Source: Auriscalpium vulgare
Lineage: Eukaryota > Basidiomycota > Agaricomycetes > Russulales > Auriscalpiaceae
DNA length: 64,000 bases
NCBI GenBank assembly: GCA_019915015.1
Contig: JAHBBC010000016.1
Location: 1,116,001-1,180,000, forward strand
Direction of reading: 5' to 3'
In this document: positions 10,053 through 21,510 of the stretch, one piece after another
Numbering within the stretch: the stretch's first letter is position 1
Layout: each line of letters opens with the position of its first letter
Program-made: the position numbers and the translations under genes
The notes under the pieces: generated by a model
What the model saw: only the letters and a program-made list of their open reading frames with translations
What the model was told of the DNA's origin: nothing
The model's database searches: none

Positions 10053-11855
10053 CTACGCCTCCTCGAAAAGAGCGCGCAAGCACCGCATGATCACCCTGGC
10101 CCCTTCTGCTCCAGGCTGGTTGCCCTCGATTGCAGCTCCGAGAACTTTCTGGGCATGCTCGACGTCCTGCGGCTCTCTTGACTCGTACAAAATGGCCCGT
10201 ACATCACAAGCCCACTTGACAGGGGACAAAAGCCATTTGAAAAACGTGTGAACGTTATAGTCCTGGGGTTTATCGTTGCCCTCGTATCGAAATACTTCTG
10301 GCCAAGATAGGGCCGGGCTCCAGGTCACATCGTACTTCCCGGAATCGTCGGGGGTACTACACTTGACCGAACTCTGCAGGCTGTCCCTGGCGTGAATGCC
10401 CCGCGCCTCGAGAATGGCCGTTTTAGCCAATATATCCTTGAGAATCCCCTGGACGTCGCGGATGCCTCTTTTAGCAGCCTCCCTGTCGTCTTCGCACTCA
10501 AAGGGCAGGGTTTCCGCCGATAAACTTTCCCACAGAGAGAGGAGGTGTCGAACGGTCATGGGCATCGACAGGGCTGGATGAGGCCTGACTAACCATAGGA
10601 ATCGTTCGACATCCGCAGTCTGGATGAGGCTTCCCTTTTCGATTAACTCCAACGTCGGCCAAGGAAAATGTTCCAAACGAAGTCGAAACGGAAGCGAAGG
10701 CCCTGATTGTTCAACTCCAGGTTGAAAAATCTTCCAAGTGGATTTCAAATTCGGCGCCCCACTCATCGCTGTCAAGCGGCTCGTATTGATGCGATGCCTT
10801 TCCCAGGCGCGCTGTATTAGCAGGTGCTCGAAAGAGTCCTTCAGTTTGCCTTTGAGTTCCGAGTGCATGAATTTGACGGTGTGCAAGTTGAGTAGAGGGG
10901 GGGAATCCGAGTGCGACAGGAAAGTTTCAAGAGCCATCGCGCCGCGATCCTTCAGTTTGACTGCACTGGAGTCGTAGTCAAGACTCCGACAGGGGCACGC
11001 CACAGAGACTTCAAGGCGTGTTAAGCCTGACAGATGCAGGTGCAGGAGAAGCTCCGACGCAGACACATGATCGGGAGCTACTAGGGCATTGGTTCCATTG
11101 TGAATGACGAGGGATTTGACGTTTGGAAGATTTAGCTTCTCGGTGGGTCCCACATTCTGCGCCATACCCAGCTCCACGCTGCGCAACTCGAGCGCAGTCG
11201 GAGACGCAGCGGTCAGCGATCTGAGGACATTCTTGAACTCCTCGACGTTGCTGTAATGAACGCAATTGAAGGTGACGTAGCGGGTTGTCACGGGGGGCAG
11301 AGTCAACAAGGACGCGCCTGGGACACAGCACTGGAAGGTGATGGATGCAAGGCCAAGCGACTGGCTCAAGAATAACGGCGGCAGGCTGACGGCGGGGCAG
11401 CGAACCCGATCGCCGAGGTCGGATCCCTCGAAACGCAGATAGGTCAAGCTCTTGAGCCCCTCCGAGTCCGCGGGCACCCCGAGGATCTCTTCGAGTTTGC
11501 ACAGGAGCTCCTCGGGGAGCTCGAATGACAAGGTCTGCCACCGGTGGCGCTGCGGAAGGAGAAGTTCCTGGAAGACCCTCTTCAAAATTCCCAGGGCAGA
11601 ATCAATGTGCTTGCTTCGTGTTGAAAGCCGTTTATTAACGCGGACGACCAGCTTGAGCGGGTACTCCTTGGCGAGAACCTCGGATAGCTTGCGTTTCATG
11701 GCGGCGAACCGATAGCGGAGGGGCTCGATATGGATGATACCAGTCGTTTGCGTCTCGAGCTTTGAGTCTTCAATGGTATACTGAAGCGCCACGATGTCGG
11801 ATGGCTTGTGCACCTCAATGGGTAGGGTTCGGTGCTTCCGGGAAAAAAATGGCAT
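10053..11855 (-). CDS. LRR/F-box-like protein, single exon
   Basis: A 600-residue uninterrupted minus-strand frame, unusual in this intron-rich window. Start MPFFSRKHRTLPIEVH at 11855 is chosen because a TATAAAG sits ~96 bases upstream and the intervening bases are C/T-rich like a leader; an upstream extension of the frame is probably untranslated. The protein has irregular leucine-rich segments (LKSLTYLRFEG, NVKSLVIHNG, SGLTRLEVSV, NLHTVKFM) resembling basidiomycete F-box/LRR proteins, although a canonical F-box is not visible; the N-terminal LPIEV could be a remnant. The C terminus (residues ~480-600) lacks repeats. I cannot assign a function beyond probable protein-protein contact. Such genes are abundant and fast-evolving in Agaricomycetes. 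Confidence 0.65.
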   Translation of the reverse strand: MPFFSRKHRTLPIEVHKPSDIVALQYTIEDSKLETQTTGIIHIEPLRYRFAAMKRKLSEVLAKEYPLKLVVRVNKRLSTRSKHIDSALGILKRVFQELLLPQRHRWQTLSFELPEELLCKLEEILGVPADSEGLKSLTYLRFEGSDLGDRVRCPAVSLPPLFLSQSLGLASITFQCCVPGASLLTLPPVTTRYVTFNCVHYSNVEEFKNVLRSLTAASPTALELRSVELGMAQNVGPTEKLNLPNVKSLVIHNGTNALVAPDHVSASELLLHLHLSGLTRLEVSVACPCRSLDYDSSAVKLKDRGAMALETFLSHSDSPPLLNLHTVKFMHSELKGKLKDSFEHLLIQRAWERHRINTSRLTAMSGAPNLKSTWKIFQPGVEQSGPSLPFRLRLEHFPWPTLELIEKGSLIQTADVERFLWLVRPHPALSMPMTVRHLLSLWESLSAETLPFECEDDREAAKRGIRDVQGILKDILAKTAILEARGIHARDSLQSSVKCSTPDDSGKYDVTWSPALSWPEVFRYEGNDKPQDYNVHTFFKWLLSPVKWACDVRAILYESREPQDVEHAQKVLGAAIEGNQPGAEGARVIMRCLRALFEEA

Positions 11856-11950
11856 TGCGTTCAGCGAGATGGATGAGAGGACGAGAATGAGTGTGGCAGG
11901 CAGGAGGGTCGATTGAGAAGTTGTTTGATTGTTGAAGACCGCGACTCTCG

Positions 11951-11957
11951 CTTTATA
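11951..11957 (-). promoter_or_regulatory. TATA box of the single-exon LRR-like gene
   Basis: TATAAAG on the minus strand, 96 bases upstream of the ATG at 11855, followed by a C/T-rich leader. This supports the short start rather than the longer frame. Confidence 0.55.
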
Positions 11958-12631
11958 TCTGGCATTGGCGGATAAGGGCGGCCAAGGGATCACCGGCCAC
12001 CACCCGGTCTTTGTGGACTACAACAGGTGGAGTACAACAAGTTGATATAGAATACGGAGCCACAGCGCCCGGTGTTGTTCGCAACGTTGAGAACAATAAG
12101 GATGGAATTGCCAGACTCACGAGTCACGATGTGGATCACGATCCACTACGTAGACACGGGGGCCGGGGCATCGGGTCAAGTGAGAGCAATTCCACAAGCC
12201 CCAGTCAGCCACAATTGAGCCCCAGAGTCCTTGGCAGTTTTGAGAGAAGCGACGCCAGTGAAGTAGGATAGAGGTACCTGAATATTAGAACCTTGGTTGC
12301 AGTGGAGAGAGACCTGCAGCACCGAAGCACGGCCCAAGGGTGCGAGAGGTCCAAGCCCACATACTTACGCCGACGAAGGCTTATCATTGTGTCGCGAACA
12401 TAGCCGGCGCCAGGGCCTAAGCAATTATTGTGCTTGAAGAGGCTTGAAGTTGATCTTTCAAAAGCAAGCCCCGGCGCGAGCTCGACTTCGTCATGCCGTA
12501 GTGCCGCGCCACATAATTCAAGAGGAGACACATACCAAACCTTAATGACGATACTGTACAGTCGCGCGCGCCGGTGACCAGTGACCAGCCACACATCGCC
12601 GTCGTACAGCAAGCCCTCCAACGTCAAGACA
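11958..12631. other. intergenic, promoters of the LRR-like gene and eS30
   Basis: No protein-coding structure recognised. A minus-strand open frame across 12205-12627 has no domain and runs over the eS30 upstream region, so it is not taken as a gene. The segment near the eS30 ATG should contain that gene's promoter. Confidence 0.4.
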
Positions 12632-13163
12632 ATGGGAAAAGGTGCATATCATCTGTCGGAGGCTTGCTCAAGGTGCTGACCCACGTCTGCAGTTCACGGA
12701 TCTCTCGCCCGTGCCGGCAAAGTAAAATCGCAGACTCCCAAGGTGGAGAAGCAGGAGAAGAAGAAAACGCCCAAGGGCCGTGCTAAGAAACGCATCCTCT
12801 ACAATCGCCGGTGCGCATCGACTTGTCTCCATTGATGCATCCATACTAATGATGTTTCGCAGATTCGTCAATGTCACAACACTTCCTGGGGGCAAGCGGA
12901 GAATGTGAGTAACGCCACCTTCGCCTTCGTAGCTCGTTTGTGCTCTTCGTCCGATCATTGTCATACTCTCCTCCCTATCCCCCACTTCCGCCATCTGATG
13001 ATCTCAAGCAAAACAAGCATAGTTCACACTGAATTTCTCATGTTGACACACATGCATCTAATGTCTTTCGCTCCTATCTGACCACTCCCTATTGCTTCTA
13101 CGCCATGGCTTCAACACCATTGCTGATAACTTAATCCACAGGAACCCCAATCCCGAGAAGTAA
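12632..13163 (+). CDS. RPS30: 40S ribosomal protein eS30
   Basis: Small basic protein of the 40S ribosomal subunit. Four exons: 12632-12641 (MGK plus one base), 12693-12810, 12863-12904 and 13142-13163. Spliced product begins [20 protein letters not shown], continues [37 protein letters not shown] and ends MNPNPEK. This is about 63 residues, matching fungal eS30; there is no N-terminal ubiquitin-like FUBI part as in animals. The first exon codes only three residues, and the last intron (~237 bases) is long for this genome; both are common in fungal ribosomal protein genes. Identification is secure because nearly every residue fits the conserved family. Confidence 0.93.
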
Positions 13164-13356
13164 AACACGCGTACTTCTCGTGTACCCGCTGTGCGCCATG
13201 CGCCTCTCCGCCGACATGCAATGCGCCATGATTAACGGAGAGGGTTGACTGGAGTTGTTGTCGCTGCTGTTTTTCGCCTTTGTATCCACATCTTCCTTTA
13301 TGCTCAGCATTCGTCCTCTATGAATCCAGTTATGTTGCAGGCGAACCCTTTGATTA

Positions 13357-16129
13357 TCAGTACTGGGACTGAAGAGCGTCAGCGACGCGCACAACATCTC
13401 CAAGCTCCATCACATCGTGCACCCTCACAATCGCCACCCCTTTCTTGACTGCATGCGCAACCGCAGCTGCCGTCGCCCACCCCCTCTCCTTCGGCTCTGT
13501 GTTGCGTCCGCGGTAGGATCCGTCCGGGTCTGACTCTGAGAGGATGGCACCGAGGAAGGATTTTCGGGATGCACCGATGAGCTGCGGATACCCACGCAGT
13601 GGATTCCTGCTGCCTGCTGCGCTGGAGCTCGCTGATAAAGGCAGCGCTTCGGCGGTGATTTTCGATGCATGGCGCAGGACCTGTAGGTTGCTTTCGAGCG
13701 TCTTACTGAATCCAACGCCAGGGTCGACCACGACGAGCCACCGACGGACGCCGCCTGCGCCCTTGACAATCAAATCAACCTTCTCGCCTAGCTCCAGTGC
13801 GATCCCTTCAAGAACAGCACCGAGTTGTGAGTAGCCGTAGGCCGAGTAGTCCTTGTTCGCTCCGGCATCTCCCCTGGAGTGCATGACCACAACCGGCACT
13901 GCTAGCGCCCTAGCGACCTCTCGCATCTGGGCGAAGTAATTCGCAGACGAGGGCGTGAGCGGGTAGTCGGGGCCGGTGAATGCGTAGACGTCGTTGATAC
14001 AGTTGGCTCCCGCGAGAACAGCAGCGCGCGCAACCTCGGGTCGGAATGTATCCACGCTGATTAAAACACCCCGAGTGGATCCATCTGGCGATGACCGGAT
14101 GCGCTGAATGACAGGTACCACGCGCGAGATCTCGTCTTCAGGCGATACGTACGCAGCACCGGGTCGCGTGGAATATCCGCCTATGTCAACGATGTCGGCT
14201 CCTGCACCAACTGAGCGCTGAGCGTACGCTAGAGCAGTCTCCAGAGTGTTGTGAGTTGCCCCGTCAGAGAATGAGTCCGGCGTTGCGTTCAAGGTGGCCA
14301 TTATGCGCGTCTTGCGGGGCGGAGAGGCGGCATCCAGCTGGACTTTCCAGTATGCTGTCGTTGGTGGGACGATGGTTGCTTCTTCGGGAGCAGTGTACGG
14401 CGCGGCAACGTGTGGATAGCGAGGAAACGGTATGACTTTGTGCATCGGAGGTGACCCTGGAGGTGCAGCCGCGAGGACGTCGGACAGAAGCTGTCTCACA
14501 GTCTTTTTGGAGGTGGGGTGAACATTATCAGGGATCATACTAGTTATATCGTCAGTAGCTGCCGGTGAGGTTCAAGGCGAAGCTATACACACTCTGCCAA
14601 CGGTCTGAGGACGAATGCCCGCTCCGGCATCCGAGGATGTGGGACGACAAGCTGCCCATCCAGATTATCCAATGTGCTTCTCTCGGTCTCAGGGCGTGTA
14701 TCAATGATGTCGTCGTTGAAAAGAATGACATCGAGGTCAACGGCGCGTGGGCCGTTACGAGTGGTAGGGACACGCCCCACTGCAGTCTCTACCCCTTTGA
14801 GGACCCGCAGGAGCGTCACAGGGAGCAAATTCGTTTCGATCTGGGCACATTAAATGTGAGGATCTGCTCGTAAGTACTGTAGAACGTCATGCGTACCATA
14901 CAGGCGCAATTCACGAAACTTGGCTGCTCAGTAACATACATCGGCGCTGTTTCGTACATGAAACTTGTGTCCACCACCGTGATATAGGGCTCCGAGGGGG
15001 ATTGAGTATCCTCTCCAGTAATGAACAGCTCAGGTTGCTCTAAGAGTCGAAGAGCATGCTCGACGTTCGCGAAGCGGTCGCCGAGATTTGAGCCCAGAGC
15101 GATGGCCACCGTGTGGAATGTTGGAGTCGCGGCATCTGCTCGATTCAATAAAGCTGCTAGACCGAGCGGAGACATAGACGACGTCCGGGACGAAGTGTGC
15201 TCCCGGGAAAGGTCATGGGAACGGCTAGGGTAGTCTTCTATCGTCCGGACTATCTCTACCTCCGCTGCCTCAGCAAAGACCAGGGCTTTCGTCTTGGCTG
15301 CGCGGACGGTGACGACGTCAGAATTTCGGGCAGCGTGTTTGAGCGTAGTCTGAGCCACCAGAGATGCCAAGGATTCTAAAGAGATGAATGACGAATCTTC
15401 AGCGTTCTGGACAAACGCTCAATGTCCGTTAGAACATGGATCGTCGACGCAACACGCACCTGACGAATCGCCTTGGCTAACCCGCGGAAATTGAACTCAT
15501 CCTCCGACCGCGGAAGCCGGGCCACATCGACGTCGAAGTGAACGACCTGCTTGTCCTCGCGCTCGCAGGGGTTCAACCCTACGATGAGATTGCACGCCAG
15601 CTGCTCGATGAAGTAGCAATCATGGGCTAGATATGACCCATCTCGTGAGCGGGTTGAGAGGATGCCTACACCATCGGCGTAGGGAGTTGCCCGAGGCTTG
15701 ACAAGTTTGATAGACATTTGCTGGATGGCGGCGAACGCGTCGAAACACGTCTTGAATACGTGCCCTAGCAATGACTCCAGGGACAGAAACCGCGGGCACC
15801 CCTCCACCTCTAGAGACTTGAGCACGGTGCGAGATAAGGATCCGTAATTGAGCGATTGGGAGATATCGTCGCCGGCCGCTGCACCCTTCAGATCGTGTGG
15901 GATGGAGAGTGAGACGCGCACTGGCTGGCGCACTGGCGCAGAGTCCGACGGCCACTGCGCACCGTCTCCTACAGGGACAGTCAGAAGGAGATTCCTGACG
16001 CGCACGATGTCCCGGTGTGCGTGCCCGGGATCCTGCTGGCGGAGCCGGCTAGTGAGTTGATTTAACGGCCGTATGTTGTAGTCAGATGCGATAGACTGAC
16101 CTCGAGAGAGTCGACATGTTCCTCGCCAT
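13357..16129 (-). CDS. FOL1: Trifunctional folate synthesis protein (DHNA-HPPK-DHPS)
   Basis: Makes dihydropteroate from dihydroneopterin in three steps: aldolase, pyrophosphokinase and dihydropteroate synthase; the last is the sulfonamide target. Start MARNMSTLS (16129), then an intron and RDIVRVRNLLLTVPVG begins the FolB/DHNA part (two tandem copies, to ~15450). The pyrophosphokinase follows with VAIALGSNLGDRFANVEHAL, then GPRAVDLDVILFNDDIID and HPRMPERAFVLRPLAEC. The DHPS exon (14538-13357) shows IMATLNATPDSFSDG, GGYSTRPGA, ISVDTFRPEVARAA, VVDPGVGFSKTLESN, IGASRKSFLG and a final IVRVHDVMELGDVVRVADAL. About 830 residues, as in other fungi. An intron within 15376-15450 restores the frame (LAKAIRQ to NAEDSSFISLESLASLV). 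EMC2 starts 145 bases away on the other strand. GGYSTRPG has Y where bacterial enzymes usually have E. Confidence 0.92.
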
Positions 16130-16273
16130 CACGAAGAGCCGCCGCGGGCGGCGGGACAGCGTGGTGGAAGCGGACGAGAACTGCAGAAGGTGACTGCGAA
16201 GAGCGAAGCGCATCACTGACACCAGGCGCCTGTCTGGCTGCCACTAGCCACTAGCGACCTGCAACCTTCCACC

Positions 16274-17380
16274 ATGGACCTTCCTACAGCCCTACAGCGC
16301 CTGGCCAATTATCGCCTTCGCAACTCAAGAGCATCGCGGGATATCTTCGAGAGTGGAGTCTTGGTGCTGCGAAAAAACGCTCTAAGCAAGCTAGGGGATG
16401 ACCGTACGTTCGCACACACTTTGGCGCGTAGAAATGTTCATCGCGCATCTATAGGCTGGGTCTTCCTGGAACAACTAGCGCTGGCTTCTATTGACATAGG
16501 GAGGCTTGAAGTTGCAGAGGTCAGTCAGTACCTCATAGAAGAAGGCCATATTCTGAGTGCCGTTGTTGCCCACAGACGTGTTACGGCGAGCTCACGACGA
16601 AGTTCCCGGGTTCGCCCAGAGTGGAATGTTTGAAAGGAATCTTGATTGAGGTGAAGGGGACTGATGAAGACGCTTTGGCGTTCTATGAGAAGCTACTGGC
16701 GGCCGACGAGTCCAATGGGGTACGCGACATTTTCTGTGTCCCGGTAATCAGTGCATTTGACCTTTTATCCCATGTTAGGCTGCCTGGAAGCGTAAAATCT
16801 CAGTTCTCAGGCGGACAGGCAAAGTAGACCAGGCGGTGGAAGAGCTATCTGTCTTCCTTGACACGTTCTACACCGACGTCGAAGGATGGCTTGAGTTAGC
16901 CGACATATACGCGTCATGTCACCAGTAAGTCGACGGCAGAGTTTCTGCTCTATATGCATATTCTTATATATCTACTGCAGATACACGTCGTCGCTGCAAA
17001 CCCTGTCACAAGCATTGCTCCTTGCCCCGCAGAACCCGTTCTATGTCCTGCAAGCTGCAGAGACAGCATACACCGCCGGCGATGTTCCGCTTGCCATCAA
17101 ACTCTTCCTGGTAGTCGTCGACATGGCGGATGGAGACGATGATGCACTGGTCAAGGACTCGATACCGAGTGGAATCACAGTGCGAGCGTGGAATGGTGTG
17201 CAAACGGTCCGTCAGTTTTGCTAGACCCTTTATCATCTCTGACCCGTGGTTTAGTGCGCACAACGACTTCAAAAGGAGCCAAAGCTTTCTTTGTCGTCTG
17301 CCTCAAACACATCGTCTCCCCAGAAGTTGTCCGTGCTGGAGCAACTTGCCAAAGACATGTTACGGAAAGCGCGCTCATAA
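16274..17380 (+). CDS. EMC2: ER membrane protein complex subunit 2
   Basis: TPR-containing cytosolic subunit of the EMC, which inserts tail-anchored and multipass proteins into the ER membrane. Start MDLPTALQRLANYRLRNSRA; then VFLEQLALASIDIGRLEVAE, VECLKGILIEVKGTDEDALA, FYEKLLAADESN, an exon reading AAWKRKISVLRRTGKVDQAV, EELSVFLDTFYTDVEGWLEL, and SSLQTLSQALLLAPQNPFYV, ending near LSVLEQLAKDMLRKARS with TAA at 17378-17380. The order and spacing of the TPR-like helices match fungal EMC2 (~300 residues). Introns lie near 16400, 16520, 16720, 16925 and 17200. The gene shares a 145-base upstream region with FOL1. Confidence 0.85.
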
Positions 17381-17682
17381 TGGCGGAACGTCCTATTTAT
17401 ATCTCGGTGCTTTTGTTATATATCTACTACTCTGTCACGATAGGTTGTAGTGGCTAGCCTGTCGCGTATTGCAGAAGTGAGGGAATGAGTGTGAGACTTC
17501 AAGCTTCATTGAAGGGAGTTCGGCGTCCAAAGAAGGCAGGTTTGGGTTCTGCATCTGGGAGGTCTTAACCCCGCGCTGTGGTTTCATGGGCCATACGTGT
17601 CTTGTCGCTTGAGCTGCTTCATTATCCACCTCACCATCCCAACGCTGAGGACCCTCTTCGTCACTCCCGCACGAAGACAAGA

Positions 17683-18535
17683 ATGTTTTCAGACGAATTG
17701 AAGACGCTCAAACGGCTGGGATTCCGTCATGTAAGTGCCCTTAGGTCCGGCGTAGTGGTTTGACGTCCTTACCCGCACTCAGGTTTTGCTTCAAGTCCTG
17801 AATTTTGCGTCTGTCCTTGCATCGGGGCTCATGATCTGGAAAGGGCTTGGACTCTTGACGAATACGGAGTCTCCGATCGTGGTTGTCCTGAGGTGCGCTG
17901 GTCTTTCTCTGTTGCGAGCCACTGTAACGAAGTCTCTCCCTCGACAACAACAGCGGTTCTATGGAACCAGCATTCTACCGAGGCGACCTTCTGTTCCTCA
18001 CGAACCCTCCCAAAACTCGATACATGACTGGCGACATCACCGTCTACAAGATTCCTGGCCAGGGTATACCCATCGTTCATCGAGTTCTGGAAACACATGA
18101 CGTGGTGAAGAAGTACAACGGGTACGTTTGCGCACGCCTCACATGACGGCTCGCTAGAACTGATTGTTATTTCATTACTCAGAGTTCGGATCGTGAATCC
18201 CGAAGATCAGCTCCTGCTCACAAAGGGTGACAACAACCACGCCGATGACATTGAGCTGTACAAAGGTCTTGACTGGTTAGAACGCCAACACATAGTTGGC
18301 AAAGTCCGCGGGTATGCAGCATCACCTCGTGTTTTCTCAAAGCAGTCTCTGAAGTTTACTTTGCAGGTTTCTTCCTTACGTGGGATACGTGACCATTGCG
18401 ATGGTGAGACACCTCCGAGTTTCCTTTTGTCTGTGGTGATGGACTGACTTCATCGCTTCCAAGAATGACTTTCCTCAACTTAAGTATGCTCTTCTAGGCG
18501 GACTTGGTCTTCTTGCATTGATTCAACGGGAATGA
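17683..18535 (+). CDS. SEC11: Signal peptidase complex catalytic subunit
   Basis: Integral ER protease that removes signal peptides from secretory proteins; here it would process, for example, the GPI-anchored proteins of this window. Start [16 protein letters not shown]; the N-terminal membrane segment is [18 protein letters not shown]. Catalytic serine is in [15 protein letters not shown] (serine of SM), followed by [17 protein letters not shown] and the ER-type histidine in GDNNHADD, where bacterial enzymes have lysine. A C-terminal hydrophobic stretch [12 protein letters not shown] precedes the stop (18533-18535). About 165 residues, as expected. The intron before the catalytic serine (donor after VVVL, acceptor ...acaacaacag) must be removed to join S with GSMEP. 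Confidence 0.92.
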
Positions 18536-18982
18536 ATACCCATGGACGATTCTTTTGTGTATTACCATAATGCCTTATATATTGAGACCCGTGCAGATCC
18601 CTCCTTGTCGCGTGAAGTACCTGAGCTTTTTTCGTTCACTGTCAAATATCTGTTGAGCTCGATGTCACGTCGGCTACCAGGAGTGAGTCCAATATTCGTC
18701 TCCACCTTGACGTGTATGCGATATATATACAATTAGCAGTCCATCCTGTCCTCTGGTTACCTGCCATATACTATATATCGACGTGCTAACGGCCAGGATG
18801 GCGAAATTTGCGCTGACAACGTCCGTCGTAATGTTCGGTACTGGTGCGCACGTGATCGCGCTCGACGCGTCCAACGTTGACCTCGATCGATATCAAGCTT
18901 CAACCGCCACTCTGAACGTCTGCTGCGACAAATCTACCGCTCCTTTCCACTGCATACGCAATCCTGGTCTTATCCCAGGCAG

Positions 18983-20793
18983 ATGGCATGGCGCTCTATC
19001 TATGGCAGAACGTGTCTGTCATCGTTGTCTCGGTGCAGGATACATTCTTCAAACCTTTCAACCAATGCAGCCGAAGCATCCACCTCTCAAGAGAAGATTT
19101 TGTCAACGGAGGAGCAGGAGTTGAAGGATGCTCTCTTTCGGAAACGAAAGACTGACTGGAAGCGCAGACAAGGTGTACGTCGTATGCACCATAAAGTTGC
19201 CATAAAGTCTAAGTATTGACTATCTTTGCAGGGCCAGTCTTTTCTTGATAACGTCGTGATCAACATTCGCGCAGGTTCGTGACATTGTACTCTTGGATGG
19301 ATGGACTCTCAATTGCTCTAGGCAAAGGCGGCGATGGCTGCGTCGCCTTTCACCGTGAAAAATTCAAGCCTTATGGTCCGCCATCCGGGGCTAAGGGCGG
19401 GCGAGGTGGAGACATATACATCATGCCTACCCCGCACCTTACTTCCCTCTCCTCCGTTCCCAGACGTGTCAGAGGAGAGGCGGGCGGGAATGGGCAAGGA
19501 ACATGGCAAAACGGCCGAAATGGGGCGCCGCTAGTCATCAAAGTACCTCTCGGAACTGTCGTCCGCGAACTGACAGGCGACGACCCGCGACGCGCCAAGA
19601 ACGAATGGGAGGCGGAGGAAGAGACCCTAGAGGGTTTGGACAAGGACGAGCGCAGGACTAGGTGGAGGGAACGAAGATGGCTGCATTATCCTCAATACGA
19701 GGACGACAACGTCCAGAGGTCGGAGTTTAAGGAGGCCGAGTGGGAGTTCTTCAAGGCGGAGCGGGAGATACGCGCGGCGCGGCGCCAGCGCGAGGCGAGC
19801 CCCATTACCTTGGATCTCGACAAGCTAGAGGATACAGAGCAGCCTGTGGACGCGCCCCTTGGACAACCCAGGACGCATCAACTGGGTCATCTGGTTGCCT
19901 CCGGAGGCATAGGAGGGTACGGCAATTCTCACTTCCTGACGATGACGAACCGCTCCCCAAAATTCGCCACGCGAGGATACGACGGAGAGCGTGTAACGCT
20001 CGCCTTGGAGCTCAAAATCCTCGCCGATATCGGGCTAGTGGGCATGCCTAACGCAGGAAAGAGCACCCTCCTGCGGGCTCTTACGGCTGGCCGTGCCAAG
20101 AGTGAGGTGGCCAGCTACGCGTTCACCACCCTCAACCCGGTGGTGGGCGTGGTCAGAGTCGCTGAAGATGGCTCATTCGTTGGAGGTGGCGTAGAGGAGA
20201 TGGTTCACGACGAGACGTGGGTGGAGGAGAAGCGACATCAGGAGCTCATGGAGACCGGTGCGTATGCAGGCGCGCGAACTCGGAACCAATCGAAGCAAAG
20301 CGACGAGCCGGACGTCGAGATGTTCCGGTTTACCATCGCTGACAACCCAGGCCTCATCTCACAAGCCTCCGAAAATGTGGGTCTTGGCCATTCATTCTTG
20401 CGCTCTATGGAACGGTCGCTTGCACTGGCATACGTCGTCGATTTCGCCGGACCTGCGCCTTGGGACGAGATCCGCGTGCTTCGGGACGAGCTGGAAAAGT
20501 ACAAGCCCGGCATGAGCAAGCAGGCGCGACTTGTCATCGCGAACAAAGCTGACCTCCTTGGAGTTGAAGGAGATGGAGAAGACGTCGATGCCGCACGTCT
20601 AAAGCTACAGCAGCTACAGGAGTTTGTCCGGACGGAGCTGGCCACCAATGGGCGGGCAATTGATGTCATTCCGGCATCAGCGAAGTTCAGCCAGAATTTG
20701 CGGATCATCGTCCGGGCCATGCGATCCTATGTCGAGGACGCCCAAACACCCGTCGCTTTGTCTTTGAACACGGTAGGCGTACATAGCATCTGA
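18983..20793 (+). CDS. MTG2: Mitochondrial Obg-type ribosome-assembly GTPase
   Basis: GTPase for late assembly of the large mitochondrial ribosomal subunit. N terminus MAWRSIYGRTCLSSLSR is arginine-rich without acids, consistent with a mitochondrial presequence. Exon 2 gives GQSFLDNVVINIRAG and exon 3 (from 19321) KGGDGCVAFHREKFKPYG, the Gly-rich Obg fold. The G domain follows: GMPNAGKSTLLRALT (G1), TTLNPVVGVV (switch I), DNPGLI (G3), NKADLL (G4) and SAKFS (G5). About 560 residues. A charged insert of ~90 residues (about 19580-19870) separates the Obg-fold halves. The first intron is placed with donor gtacgt after RRQG because this alone keeps the frame. No gene was seen between SEC11 and this start. 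Confidence 0.88.
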
Positions 20794-21510
20794 TTGCAAT
20801 TCCCATGATTTATCCCTCGCTAGTAGGCAACATTGGCATCTCAACCTACCATCCATTAATCAATACACCTATATTCACTTGCTCGAGCTACAGAAGTGAT
20901 CGAAGAAGAATCGGGACGTTGAGGTAATCACTGCTGGGCGCCTGAATGGGCCTCGAACACGTGTACTGCATCCTGTAGTGGTCTCTTGCCCAAGAGGAAC
21001 AGAATGAATTGGCCGATTCCCGACCGCCATATCCCACAGGGTCATTCTCCGAAACGTTGGGCATGACACCCAAACCTACACGCACTCGGATTTTGAGCTA
21101 GAAACTGTCACGCATGTAGTCCTCCCTGCATCTGACCTACACCGCCACTGCTCAAACCTTCGGTGGGGTCTCCGTTTTTGATGGGCGGCAAGATGAACCC
21201 AAGCAGGGACACTTCGATGCTGGAGGCAAAGACTCAGTCAACATCAATGACATCTCGGCCGCCGACTCGTCCGAATTACTTTGCTCTTCGGGCTTTCCTT
21301 GGTGCTGAAGCTGCCTCCATGGGGGCTTATGGTATCTGAAGTTCTCACTTCGTCTCTCGCTGTGCATCGTTTGTCAAATGACGACTGCTTCGGTTTCCCA
21401 ACATCCACATCGCACGTAACTCTCTCACCGATCCACATGGCTTGCTCCGTCATGCACGCTTCATAAACAGTCCTTGGTTTTGTTGACCTAGTAGCTCTCG
21501 CTTCGTCACT
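20794..21510. other. intergenic, no gene seen
   Basis: Between MTG2 and the first P450. Minus-strand frames at 20875-21085 and 21152-21453 lack domains and splice structure. It likely holds the MTG2 terminator and the P450 promoter. Confidence 0.35.

Noticed and set aside
12205..12627. minus-strand frame of 140 residues upstream of eS30
   Set aside because: No domain, overlaps a likely promoter and has no intron structure.
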